Of a DNA stretch of 64,000 nt, positions 26,904-34,699 are shown one piece after another; position 1 is the stretch's first letter; each line of letters begins with the position of its first letter. Both the position numbers and the translations under genes were made by a program. Below the pieces are notes generated by a model. It saw only the letters and a program-made list of their open reading frames with translations, searched no databases and had not been told where the DNA came from. The stretch is from positions 434,001-498,000 of the forward strand of contig JAJDEB010000036.1 of NCBI GenBank assembly GCA_029260015.1, in the 5' to 3' direction. The DNA comes from Phycisphaerae bacterium (lineage in GTDB: Bacteria; Planctomycetota; Phycisphaerae; UBA1845).

Positions 26904-27230
26904 ATGAGGATGCAACTGACTAGCTTAGCCCTGTTACTTTCATTGGGCACATTACTAGTAGCTGGCTCGGGGTGCGCCATGAGCGACACCTATCTCCCGC
27001 CGCTGGCAACCATCCACTCAAACGTGATGTTCGACCCCAATCCCAGCCCGGCATTCGCCGATTTAGGCAATGTCCGCAGCGATTGGCCGAGCACCGACGG
27101 CTACTACGCAAACCCGGAAAAGCTGCAATATCGTGAGCGCATCTACGATATTCAGGGCAACAACTTTAGAAATTACCAATTCCCGATTCGCCGATTCCAG
27201 CTCACCCGCGAGGGTTCGGCAGTCCGCTAG
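26904..27230 (+). CDS. Small lipoprotein, unknown function
   Basis: The 108-aa protein has a signal peptide with lipobox VAGSGC (Cys24) and a mature part of about 85 residues rich in Asn, Tyr and Pro, including NPEKLQYRERIYDIQGNNFRN. GGAAG lies before the ATG. No family is recognised. The signal peptide and good coding character make it a real gene. Confidence 0.75.
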   Translation: MRMQLTSLALLLSLGTLLVAGSGCAMSDTYLPPLATIHSNVMFDPNPSPAFADLGNVRSDWPSTDGYYANPEKLQYRERIYDIQGNNFRNYQFPIRRFQLTREGSAVR

Positions 27231-27369
27231 CACGGTCGTCAGGTCCATTGCCCGGTTTGACCCGCTCAACATCGTCGAGCGATACCCCTAAAAGTGCCAT
27301 CTGAGAGGCAAGAATCGCTGCCCAAGTGGCCTGTTTGGGGCGTCGAATTGGCGTGCTTGTGAAATCTGC

Positions 27370-27398
27370 TTGATGCCGTAACCACTTTGTCGTAGTAT
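27370..27398 (+). promoter_or_regulatory. Candidate sigma-70-type promoter for the HU gene
   Basis: TTGATG, 17 bases, TAGTAT. Each hexamer matches the consensus at four positions and the spacing is ideal. Transcription would begin about 150 bases before the HU start. Confidence 0.4.
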
Positions 27399-27555
27399 GA
27401 CTTGCGCGAATTCACAGGGTGATTATTAACAGATTTTTGCGTTTGATTTTTCCGGTCGCGTCTGACCAAAATGGAGGACGCATCGGCTCGTGTTGGTGTC
27501 TCTGGATTGGGCCCAGGCACCACTATAACATTGCCGCCGGAAGTTGGAGCAATTG

Positions 27556-27915
27556 ATGGCCACGGTAACCAAAAAAGAATTGATCGACCGGATTGCAGAG
27601 GAAACCGGTGCGAAACGGGTACTCGTCAAGAGAATCGTTCAAAGCTTCCTCGACAACATCATCGACGAGTTAGGGAATGGTAACCGCTTGGAATTCAGAG
27701 ACTTCGGTGTGTTTGAGTGCAAGATTCGCGCCGCCCGTCGGGCTCAGAACCCCAAGACGCTTGAACCGGTGGATGTCGCCGCCAAGCGCACTGTGAAATT
27801 CAAGATCGGCCGGTTGATGAAAGAAAAGCTGGTCGGAGACGGGTCGCCACCGCCAGACGTCCTGGATGCCGTCGCACCGCATGGGTCAGGCTCCAATCAA
27901 TCACGCGAAGCCTAG
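27556..27915 (+). CDS. HU/IHF-family DNA-binding protein
   Basis: This is a histone-like DNA-bending protein. The 119-aa protein starts MATVTKKELIDRIAEETGA and has the HU dimerisation helices, then the DNA-contact arm region with FRDFGVFECKIRAARRAQNPKT (the Arg/Asn-Pro arm tip) and TVKFKIGRLMKEKL. About 25 residues, Gly/Pro/Ser-rich and acidic, extend past the normal HU end. A TTG at 27544 is also in frame, but ATG 27556 has GGAG upstream. It is one of three nucleoid-type proteins in the window. Confidence 0.93.
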   Translation: MATVTKKELIDRIAEETGAKRVLVKRIVQSFLDNIIDELGNGNRLEFRDFGVFECKIRAARRAQNPKTLEPVDVAAKRTVKFKIGRLMKEKLVGDGSPPPDVLDAVAPHGSGSNQSREA

Positions 27916-28003
27916 CTGCAGAGTTTGAGTTCGCAAAAGGCTCGGGCCGGTAAACAGGTTGTGCCCCACGCTTTACACCCATTTCGCATAAGCTTAGCCG
28001 ATC

Positions 28004-28831
28004 ATGACGCGCGTCTTCGATCAACATCTGCATTCGTGGAATTCCTTTGATTGCAAAACCCCGCCCGTTGAAAACGTTGAACAAGCCATCGCGGTTGGAC
28101 TGGCCGGCCTGACCTTTACCGAACATTTCGATACCCATCCATCCGAGTGGGAGTCTTGCGTCTACGACGATCTCAAAATCGAACGTGAGTTGTCGGAAGT
28201 TCGCGAACAATTCGGAGATCGAATGTTCATCGGTAAGGGCATCGAAGTCTGTTACCAACCCGAACGATTGGATTTTGTTCTCGAGATGTTGACTGCACAC
28301 TCTTTCGACGTGGTGCTTCTCAGCGTTCACTGGGCGTCGGGGCGTGCGGTACATCTACAAGACTTGTTCAAAGGAATGTCGTGCGACGAGTACCTTCGGT
28401 TCTATCTTGAGTCGGTGCGCGAATGCACAGCCAACCTGGTGCAAATGAAGCGCGACGGACATCAACCGTTTCAGATTCTCGGCCACCTTGATTATGCGAA
28501 GCGCTCGGCGTATCGATTCTTTGGGTTTGACGGACAGTTAAATGAACCCGAGTTGATTGATGAGATTCTGCGCAACTGCCTTACCGCTGACATCATCCCG
28601 GAGATCAACACGTCCACGCTTCGACAGGGACTCTCAACGTCGATGCCCGGAATGGAAATTGTGCAGCGCTACGCAGACCTAGGCGGTACAATGATGTCAT
28701 TCGGTTCAGATGCCCATCGCGCCGAAGACATCGGCGCCGGATCGGATCACGCGCTTGATTTGATGAGAAAAGCCGGCCTGACTCACCTTGCTTGCTTTGA
28801 AGGCGGGAAACTCTGTGCCACTGCTCTGTGA
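28004..28831 (+). CDS. PHP-domain phosphatase, histidinol-phosphatase (HisJ/HisK) type
   Basis: The enzyme would remove phosphate from L-histidinol phosphate in histidine synthesis, or act on a related substrate. The 275-aa protein shows PHP metal-site motifs: DQHLHSWNSFD at the N-terminus, GLTFTEHFD, GKGIEVCY, LLSVHWASG, ILGHLDYAKR and GSDAHRAEDIG at the C-terminus. All expected His/Asp/Glu ligands are visible. No other his gene is near. The last five codons and the TGA stop lie inside a palindromic repeat (28815-28889). Confidence 0.85.
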   Translation: MTRVFDQHLHSWNSFDCKTPPVENVEQAIAVGLAGLTFTEHFDTHPSEWESCVYDDLKIERELSEVREQFGDRMFIGKGIEVCYQPERLDFVLEMLTAHSFDVVLLSVHWASGRAVHLQDLFKGMSCDEYLRFYLESVRECTANLVQMKRDGHQPFQILGHLDYAKRSAYRFFGFDGQLNEPELIDEILRNCLTADIIPEINTSTLRQGLSTSMPGMEIVQRYADLGGTMMSFGSDAHRAEDIGAGSDHALDLMRKAGLTHLACFEGGKLCATAL

Positions 28832-28889
28832 GCAGTGCATGGGCACATTCGTCCAAATCTATTTCGCACTGCTCACAGAGCAGTGGCAC
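28815..28889 (+). repeat. 24-bp perfect inverted repeat, each arm itself a hairpin
   Basis: The arms at 28815-28838 and 28866-28889 are exact reverse complements. Each arm contains the hairpin CACTGCTC-TGT-GAGCAGTG (or its complement) with a triloop. A 27-base spacer separates them. It is a REP-doublet layout with a GTGC instead of a GTAG head. The left arm encodes the end of the PHP phosphatase, including its stop. Confidence 0.85.
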
Positions 28890-28921
28890 GTTGATGACTG
28901 ATCACTAAGACATGCTTGGCG

Positions 28922-29836
28922 CTAGCCGAAAGGAGGGGTGTTTCTTGGTGGAATCGGGGCACGGGGGGCTTTTTCGATTTCGATAACCATCTTGCCCAAC
29001 CGCCACAAACGAACAGTTCCGGTCGATTCCGAAACCGTGATGGCGATGCTCTTGGTTGATGCACTGATCGCTGCCGCCGAACCGTGGCGCGCACCGAGTC
29101 CTTGCGGTAATTCCACGCCACTGGTATCAGGTCGAAGCGTCGTACCAGCCGACACGATCACCCCGTTTCCTTTGATGACAAACGCGCCGTCAATCGCGGC
29201 GAATTCCTTCACCGTATTCCGCAAGCGATCGTCGAGGATATTGCGGTCTTTTTCTGCGTAACCGCGAAATGGGTTGATGATATTCTGCTCGGTGTATTTT
29301 TGAAGTTCGCGCATGTTGCCAATGACAAACAACGCGCCGATCGGTTTGCCTTCGCGACCTTCGTTGGCCAGTTCCAATGCCATCGTCAGCACGCGCTGGA
29401 ACACGACCCGCCGCACATGTTCCGTCAGCTTGGGTTGGCCGACCGAATCGAAAAGTTCGTATTCCTTGCCAACTTCCATCACCACAAGTGTATCGATCGA
29501 TTTGCCGGCGACTCCAGTCATCGCCACAAAGGTGTCGCCCGCGTCGAGCACACGTTGACTCAGCGCCAAAACGGTGGCCATCTTGATCTGGTCCATGCGC
29601 GTGAGTTGAAAACTCGGCACCTCCAGCTGCACGACTCGCTCGTCTTCAATTTTTTCGACCTCATCCTGCCCGCCGAAGATGATCACACGGATACCATCGG
29701 GTATGGATTTGAGCAGTTGCGCGATATCTGGGATGGCGCTGAAGTGCGCGATGACGGCTTTGGCTTCGACCTGTTTGGCCACCACTCCGGCTGATCCAAC
29801 AATTGCCTTCGCGTGGTTCCGTTCTGATTCACACAT
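28922..29836 (-). CDS. Diadenylate cyclase (c-di-AMP synthase), DacZ-like
   Basis: The enzyme would make cyclic di-AMP from two ATP. The 304-aa protein has a C-terminal DAC domain with the active-site DGA at residues 216-218 (AIDGAFVIKGNGVIVSAG) and GARHGSAAAIS at 248-258, carrying the Arg-His of the RHR motif (third position Gly here). The N-terminal part (about 8-125) has AKAVIAHFSAIPDIAQLLKS, resembling the pyruvate-kinase C-terminal-like domain of archaeal DacZ. There are no membrane helices as in CdaA and no HhH domain as in DisA. It shares a promoter region with the divergent gene at 29896. Confidence 0.87.
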   Translation of the reverse strand: MCESERNHAKAIVGSAGVVAKQVEAKAVIAHFSAIPDIAQLLKSIPDGIRVIIFGGQDEVEKIEDERVVQLEVPSFQLTRMDQIKMATVLALSQRVLDAGDTFVAMTGVAGKSIDTLVVMEVGKEYELFDSVGQPKLTEHVRRVVFQRVLTMALELANEGREGKPIGALFVIGNMRELQKYTEQNIINPFRGYAEKDRNILDDRLRNTVKEFAAIDGAFVIKGNGVIVSAGTTLRPDTSGVELPQGLGARHGSAAAISASTKSIAITVSESTGTVRLWRLGKMVIEIEKAPRAPIPPRNTPPFG

Positions 29837-29859
29837 GAGCGTCGATCTCGCGGTCGTTA

Positions 29860-29888
29860 TTGTGACGTGTCGTTGCGCGGATTATACT
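29860..29888 (+). promoter_or_regulatory. Promoter with -10 seven bases from ATG (leaderless), back-to-back with a minus-strand -10
   Basis: TTGTGA, 17 bases, TATACT, seven bases, then the ATG at 29896. On the minus strand the same bases read AGTATAAT, a good -10 for the cyclase gene with a 40-base leader. A single AT-rich core could thus serve both directions. Confidence 0.5.
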
Positions 29889-29895
29889 GACCGCC

Positions 29896-31719
29896 ATGAA
29901 ATTGTTCTTGACCGCCCTAAAATTGCACACGGTTCTTGCAATGAGCTTCGTCGTCGCGCTTCCGGTGATGTTATCGGCGGATACGCCCTCAATGTCGAGC
30001 ATGGAAGCCGAATATGATCCGCTCGACGTTGGCCCCGGCGAGCAACGCTTTCTTACCCAACTTATCCGGCGAACCCTCGAAGCCAGAATTGCAAATAATC
30101 CCCCCTATCGACCCGAGTACGTTCCCCCCGCGCTGATCGATACGAAAAGTCAGATGGTCGTGATCCTCCGCATTGATGGATATGCCCGGGGCATCGGTGT
30201 TTCGCTCTTGAAACCCATTGTTGATGCGGCGCAGGAAGCCGCGCTCGTTGCGCTGAGCAGCGCCCGCACCAGTTTCGAGGGTGCGGCGATCGCGCTCGAC
30301 AAAGTGCGCATCGACACACAGGTACTCGGTCGCACCAAATCGTTCCATTCAACCCAGGGTGGTTGGATGAGCCCGGGCGCGCTGGAAAGTTTCATCGACC
30401 CCGGTCTCGATGGTATCGGTTTGTTTCTCGATGGCGAACGACGCTGGTGTACGCCGTCGGAATTGATTGCCCGTGGCGTCAGTGTGCGGAAGGCCATCGA
30501 AACGCTTGGTAAAGAGATCACGCTTGACTCGCGGTCGCTCGATCTGGCGAAGCTCTCCAAGTTCCGGACGCTTCATTGGTGGGAAAGCGAAGTTGGCGGT
30601 GATATTTACACTCTGCAACGTGGTATGACTTATGTGCCACCAGAACAGGTTTCGGATGGCGGGCTGAATCTTGCGATCGAACGCGTTGGCAACTACCTGG
30701 TATATCGCCAGCAACCGGATGGAACGTTTGCGTTTCGATATGATCCTGCTGCTGACTCATACGCGGCGAATGAAGATGAGATCGCACAGTCGGGTGCGAT
30801 TTGGGCGCTCGCCGTACACGCCAGCGCAACGCAATCACCGAAGATAGAAGCCGCCCTGCAGCGCAGCATTCGAGCGCGGCGCGAACTCATGGTCAATCTG
30901 CCTGACGTTAAGAATGCGGCGTTCCTGCAAACGCCTGACGTGAAGAACCAACTCGGGGCGGTAGCGCAGTTCTGCCTGGCTCTTGCAGACGCGCCCCATC
31001 CGGAACTCACTGCTGACGATCGCACCAAGCTGGCCAACGCGATCATGTGGCTTCAAAAACCGACGGGCCGGTTCATCACTACATTTCCGCCCAATCGCAA
31101 ACTGGAAGGTGAGGACATTGCACCGGGGCTGGCGGTTCTTGCGTTGGTGCGCTGCTATGAATTGAATCCGTCGCAGGAAATGCTCGACGCAATCGATCTG
31201 GCGTTTCCGGTTTATCAAGATCGCTATGAGCGGGTTGGCTCGCCGGCGATGATTCCATGGCACATGCAGGCGTATGCGCGGATGGCGCGGATGACCAAGC
31301 AGAGCAAGTACCGCGACTTCGTCTTCCGGATGGCCGACCAGGTTTGCGATCATCAGATCACTTCAACCGACCGTGACGCGAAAATGCTGACCGGAGCCAT
31401 CGCAGCGCCCGGCATATTGCCAGCCAACGCGGCGACGGCGGCGATGCTTAGCGGGCTGGTCGATGCAGCACGCCTTGCCAAAGAAACGAACGACTCGAAG
31501 CGATTTGAGCGCTACAGCAACGCGTGTCGGTTGGCCGCCCGGTTCGTGTTGCAGTTGCAGGTTCGCAAGGAAGAATGCTTCTTCGTCCGCAGCCTGCCCG
31601 ATACCGTTGATGGGATTCGCAATTCGCCGATGGATTGGCGCATCCGAATTGACAATTGCCAGCACGCACTGATTGGTCTAATCAAAGCCCGCCAACTGCT
31701 ATTTGCCGATCCATCGTGA
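29896..31719 (+). CDS. Exported protein with alpha/alpha-toroid-like C-terminal half, unknown function
   Basis: The 607-aa protein has a signal peptide (about residues 1-28). Residues 80-235 form a mixed domain with VVILRIDGYARGIGVSLLKPIVDAAQEAALVAL, faintly like AMMECR1. Residues about 265-600 contain repeated helical pairs with GNYLVYRQQPDGTFAFRYDP, GLAVLALVRCYELNP and HMQAYARMARMTK, the pattern of alpha/alpha toroids such as terpene-cyclase or uronyl-epimerase folds. Its TGA overlaps the GTG start of the next gene (GTGA), so the two are translationally coupled and probably work in one glycan-related process. Confidence 0.75.
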   Translation: MKLFLTALKLHTVLAMSFVVALPVMLSADTPSMSSMEAEYDPLDVGPGEQRFLTQLIRRTLEARIANNPPYRPEYVPPALIDTKSQMVVILRIDGYARGIGVSLLKPIVDAAQEAALVALSSARTSFEGAAIALDKVRIDTQVLGRTKSFHSTQGGWMSPGALESFIDPGLDGIGLFLDGERRWCTPSELIARGVSVRKAIETLGKEITLDSRSLDLAKLSKFRTLHWWESEVGGDIYTLQRGMTYVPPEQVSDGGLNLAIERVGNYLVYRQQPDGTFAFRYDPAADSYAANEDEIAQSGAIWALAVHASATQSPKIEAALQRSIRARRELMVNLPDVKNAAFLQTPDVKNQLGAVAQFCLALADAPHPELTADDRTKLANAIMWLQKPTGRFITTFPPNRKLEGEDIAPGLAVLALVRCYELNPSQEMLDAIDLAFPVYQDRYERVGSPAMIPWHMQAYARMARMTKQSKYRDFVFRMADQVCDHQITSTDRDAKMLTGAIAAPGILPANAATAAMLSGLVDAARLAKETNDSKRFERYSNACRLAARFVLQLQVRKEECFFVRSLPDTVDGIRNSPMDWRIRIDNCQHALIGLIKARQLLFADPS

Positions 31720-33767
31720 CCGAAACCGAACCCACGACATCAATTCGACCTGCCAAGTCGCAGCGCATCTTCATCGCGATCGCCTACGCACTTCTGGTGG
31801 TGGGCATGGTGGCGACTAAAGCGCCGTTTGCTTTGGTAATCTGGCTGCTTGATGGCACCATGTCTGTGTTGATTCTTGCGACCGCGACCTGCGCGGGACT
31901 GGGCCTGCTGCGATTGTTTCGAACAGGTGCCATATCGTGGCACTTGCAGATCGCTTTGGCGGCAGGACTTGGTATTGGTGGGCTTTCATTCCTGACGCTT
32001 TGCTGCGGAGTGGCTGGGTGGATCGGTGTTGGACATCGGTACATGCTACCCGGTCTGTTCCTGACAAGCGGTGCAATCGGTTTCCTCTTGCGAACACCGA
32101 TCGCATGGAAGAGCCCGGTCAGCGCCGAAAATTCATGGGTGCGCTGGCTCATCCTTGCGACGACGCCGATCACTGCGATGATTCTCCTCAGCGCGACGCT
32201 GCCGCCCGGTGTCGCGTGGGAGGAAGAGGGACACGGGTATGATGTCCTGGAGTATCACCTGCAAGCCCCCAAGGAATACTTCGACAACGGGCGAATCGAA
32301 TACCTCCCGCATAATGTTTACGCGTCATTTCCATCCAATGCGGAGATGCTTTCCCTTTTCGGTAATCAGCTCGTGGGCGAAACGATTGAAGCCTGGCCGA
32401 TCGCCAAGTGCGTCAACGCCCTGATTATACTCTTGATCGGTTTCACGGCGTATGCCATTGGTCGAAGCACTTCGGTCGGGTGCGGAGTGGCTGGCGCGGT
32501 GATAGCAGGGACGAGCGGTTGGCTCGCGTACCTTGGGGGCATTGCCTACGTCGAAGGCGGCATGTTGCTGATGGGGATGCTGTCGGTTGGCTGCCTGATG
32601 CAGTTCGCGGGAACTGATGAACCGAAAGTGGCCATGCGCTGGATAGCGCTGGCTGGTTTGTTTGCAGGATTTGCGTGCGGGTTCAAATATACGGCCGCCG
32701 TGTTTATCGCAGCACCGATTCTTATGATGATCTTTGTCGCTGGCAGGCATGGGATGTTGCGACATTTTCAAAGTGCAATGGTTTTTTCATTGGGTTGTAC
32801 GCTGACGTTCGCGCCATGGCTTGTCAAGAATTCAGTCATGACTGGGAACCCGGTGTTTCCGCTGCTTGGATCATGGCTTGATAGCGACATACCCGGTTGG
32901 GGTGCAGCTGAAAGCGCACACTTCGACGAGTCGCACAAGCCGTTGCCCGATGAGCAGTCATTTGTTCAACGGGTACGGCTAATCTGGTATCGAATCATCG
33001 CCGATCCCGATCATCGGTTTGGCGCAGTCATGCTTGCGCTTGCCCTGATCGCTTGGTTGAAGCACCGAACGCGAACTGATGCGGCGCTTACGCTGCTGCT
33101 TTTGATTCAATTGCTGGCCTGGTTGTTTTTGACGCATCTATATGCGCGGTTCGCGGTCCCAATGCTCATACCGTTATTCTTGCTCGCAGCGCGTGGAGCC
33201 ATTAACAGATGCAAATCGCTCTCAGGTCCATTCGCCATTGTCTTGTTGGCTGGTGCGACCTTGAATTCGTTTTTTGCCTATCAGTTGTACGCGAATCACA
33301 CCGAGCGGAATGGCGTTCGCTTCAACTTCGAGGGCGCAACGGAAGCCTTTACCGAAGGACAGCTTGACAGTCAAAGCCATGTCGGGTTCATCAACACGAA
33401 GTTACCGGATGACGCGTTTGTGCTCATGGTCGCAGAAGCGCGGGGATTTTATATCAAACGGAAATGCGACTATTGCGTGGTGTTCAATCGTAACCCGTTC
33501 GCAGAAGTGGCTGAAGATGCTGCAACGCCGGAAGCAATTCTCGATTGGCTTCGCAGGCAAGGTTACACGCATGTGCTGGTTCATTACAGTGAGATGCAGC
33601 GGTTGCGCGCTACTTACGGATTCTGGGAATCGATCACGCCGAGTTTGTTCGCGCAGCTTGTTGATTCGGGGATGGGCGAAGTCGCTCAGTTCACTGTCAA
33701 TGATGGCGCTAGGATTTATGCCGTGTTGTACAAAGTGCCCGAATCGAACTCGGTGGGTGACGAATAG
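31716..33767 (+). CDS. Polytopic membrane glycosyltransferase-like protein (GT39/ArnT type)
   Basis: The 683-aa protein has about twelve membrane segments. After a short polar N-terminus the first luminal loop includes an acidic stretch EEEGHGYDVLEYHLQAPKEY, placed where GT-C enzymes keep their catalytic acid residues, followed by NVYASFPSNAEML. The C-terminal 150 residues form a soluble domain. It resembles planctomycete dolichyl-phosphate-mannose-type transferases. I start it at GTG 31716, whose GTGA overlap with the upstream stop indicates coupling. Confidence 0.75.
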   Translation: MTETEPTTSIRPAKSQRIFIAIAYALLVVGMVATKAPFALVIWLLDGTMSVLILATATCAGLGLLRLFRTGAISWHLQIALAAGLGIGGLSFLTLCCGVAGWIGVGHRYMLPGLFLTSGAIGFLLRTPIAWKSPVSAENSWVRWLILATTPITAMILLSATLPPGVAWEEEGHGYDVLEYHLQAPKEYFDNGRIEYLPHNVYASFPSNAEMLSLFGNQLVGETIEAWPIAKCVNALIILLIGFTAYAIGRSTSVGCGVAGAVIAGTSGWLAYLGGIAYVEGGMLLMGMLSVGCLMQFAGTDEPKVAMRWIALAGLFAGFACGFKYTAAVFIAAPILMMIFVAGRHGMLRHFQSAMVFSLGCTLTFAPWLVKNSVMTGNPVFPLLGSWLDSDIPGWGAAESAHFDESHKPLPDEQSFVQRVRLIWYRIIADPDHRFGAVMLALALIAWLKHRTRTDAALTLLLLIQLLAWLFLTHLYARFAVPMLIPLFLLAARGAINRCKSLSGPFAIVLLAGATLNSFFAYQLYANHTERNGVRFNFEGATEAFTEGQLDSQSHVGFINTKLPDDAFVLMVAEARGFYIKRKCDYCVVFNRNPFAEVAEDAATPEAILDWLRRQGYTHVLVHYSEMQRLRATYGFWESITPSLFAQLVDSGMGEVAQFTVNDGARIYAVLYKVPESNSVGDE

Positions 33768-33809
33768 CAGCGGTCACGCCTTGATTTTGACGTTTTGCGC
33801 GATGCTTTC

Positions 33810-33874
33810 GTAGGGTGGGCCGTGCCCACCAATCCGTAACGCATTCAAACGACGGTGGGCACGGCCCACCCTAC
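33810..33874 (+). repeat. REPIN-like pair (GTAG head)
   Basis: GTAG plus GGTGGGC-CGT-GCCCACC, a 23-base spacer, then GGTGGGC-ACG-GCCCACC plus CTAC. Both hairpins are perfect. It lies between two convergent genes and could act as a bidirectional terminator. Confidence 0.85.
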
Positions 33875-33914
33875 ACTCTAAGCAACGCGTTTTCTATGCA
33901 CTGCTCCAGACTTC

Positions 33915-34682
33915 TCAATGTTCCTGCGTCGGATCAATCTTGAGGTACGGTTTGAGCAGTTTGACGCCGACGTAGAACGGTATCGTGTCGAAGGCGGCGA
34001 CGACGACCTTGAACAAGTAGCTGCTGCCGATCAAGATCAGTATATCCTTGGTTGTCTTATTACCGGCGAACCATGCGGCACCGAAAGTGATCACGATCAC
34101 TGCTGTTGAATCAACGAGTTGGCTGATCATGGTCGAGCCGTTGTTGCGAAGCCAGAGGTGCTTACCGCGGGTGACTTTCTTCCAAAAATGAAACAGGTAG
34201 ACGTCGCAGAACTGTGCGGCGGCGTATGCGACCATGCTGGCCAGCACTGCCCCACGTGTGCAGGTGTAAATGAAATGAAACAGCTCAACGTTACCGGAAA
34301 CTTCCTTGCCGGTGTTGAGCATGACCGGGGTGGCGAGGTTCAGGATTTGCCAAGGTGGTTGGGCACTGGGATCGACACTCTGAACCCAGTCGCCCAAGTA
34401 CAGAAACGTTATCACCAAGCCATTGAGAAGCACTCCAACCCACACAACAAAATTGGCCCGTTTGCGGCCGTAGAATTCACTGATGAAATCGGTGCACAAA
34501 AACGTAAGCGGATACGGCAACACCCCAACAGCCAACGCCAGCGGCCCAAGCTGAATGAACTTGGTAATGCCGAGGATGTTCAGCATCGTCATCGAACCGA
34601 GGAAGATGCCAGCGAGCACAATAAAGACGCGCTCGCGCCGTTCGTGCAAATCTGGCAGTGCGTGCGTGGTTTCAATTGACAT
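33915..34682 (-). CDS. Queuosine precursor transporter, YhhQ family (DUF165)
   Basis: The YhhQ family imports 7-cyano-7-deazaguanine or related queuine precursors. The 255-aa protein has about six membrane helices and the family pattern LGPLALAVGVLPYPLTFLCTDFISEFYGRKRAN near the N-terminus, then RGAVLASMVAYAAAQFCDVYLFHFWKK, RNNGSTMISQLVDSTAVIVITFGAAW and a C-terminal YLFKVVVAAFDTIPFY. These are strong hallmarks. It starts 17 bases after the preceding minus-strand gene and is likely in the same transcript. No preQ1 riboswitch is seen. Confidence 0.9.
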   Translation of the reverse strand: MSIETTHALPDLHERRERVFIVLAGIFLGSMTMLNILGITKFIQLGPLALAVGVLPYPLTFLCTDFISEFYGRKRANFVVWVGVLLNGLVITFLYLGDWVQSVDPSAQPPWQILNLATPVMLNTGKEVSGNVELFHFIYTCTRGAVLASMVAYAAAQFCDVYLFHFWKKVTRGKHLWLRNNGSTMISQLVDSTAVIVITFGAAWFAGNKTTKDILILIGSSYLFKVVVAAFDTIPFYVGVKLLKPYLKIDPTQEH

Positions 34683-34699
34683 GAATCAAGATCGCCCCG

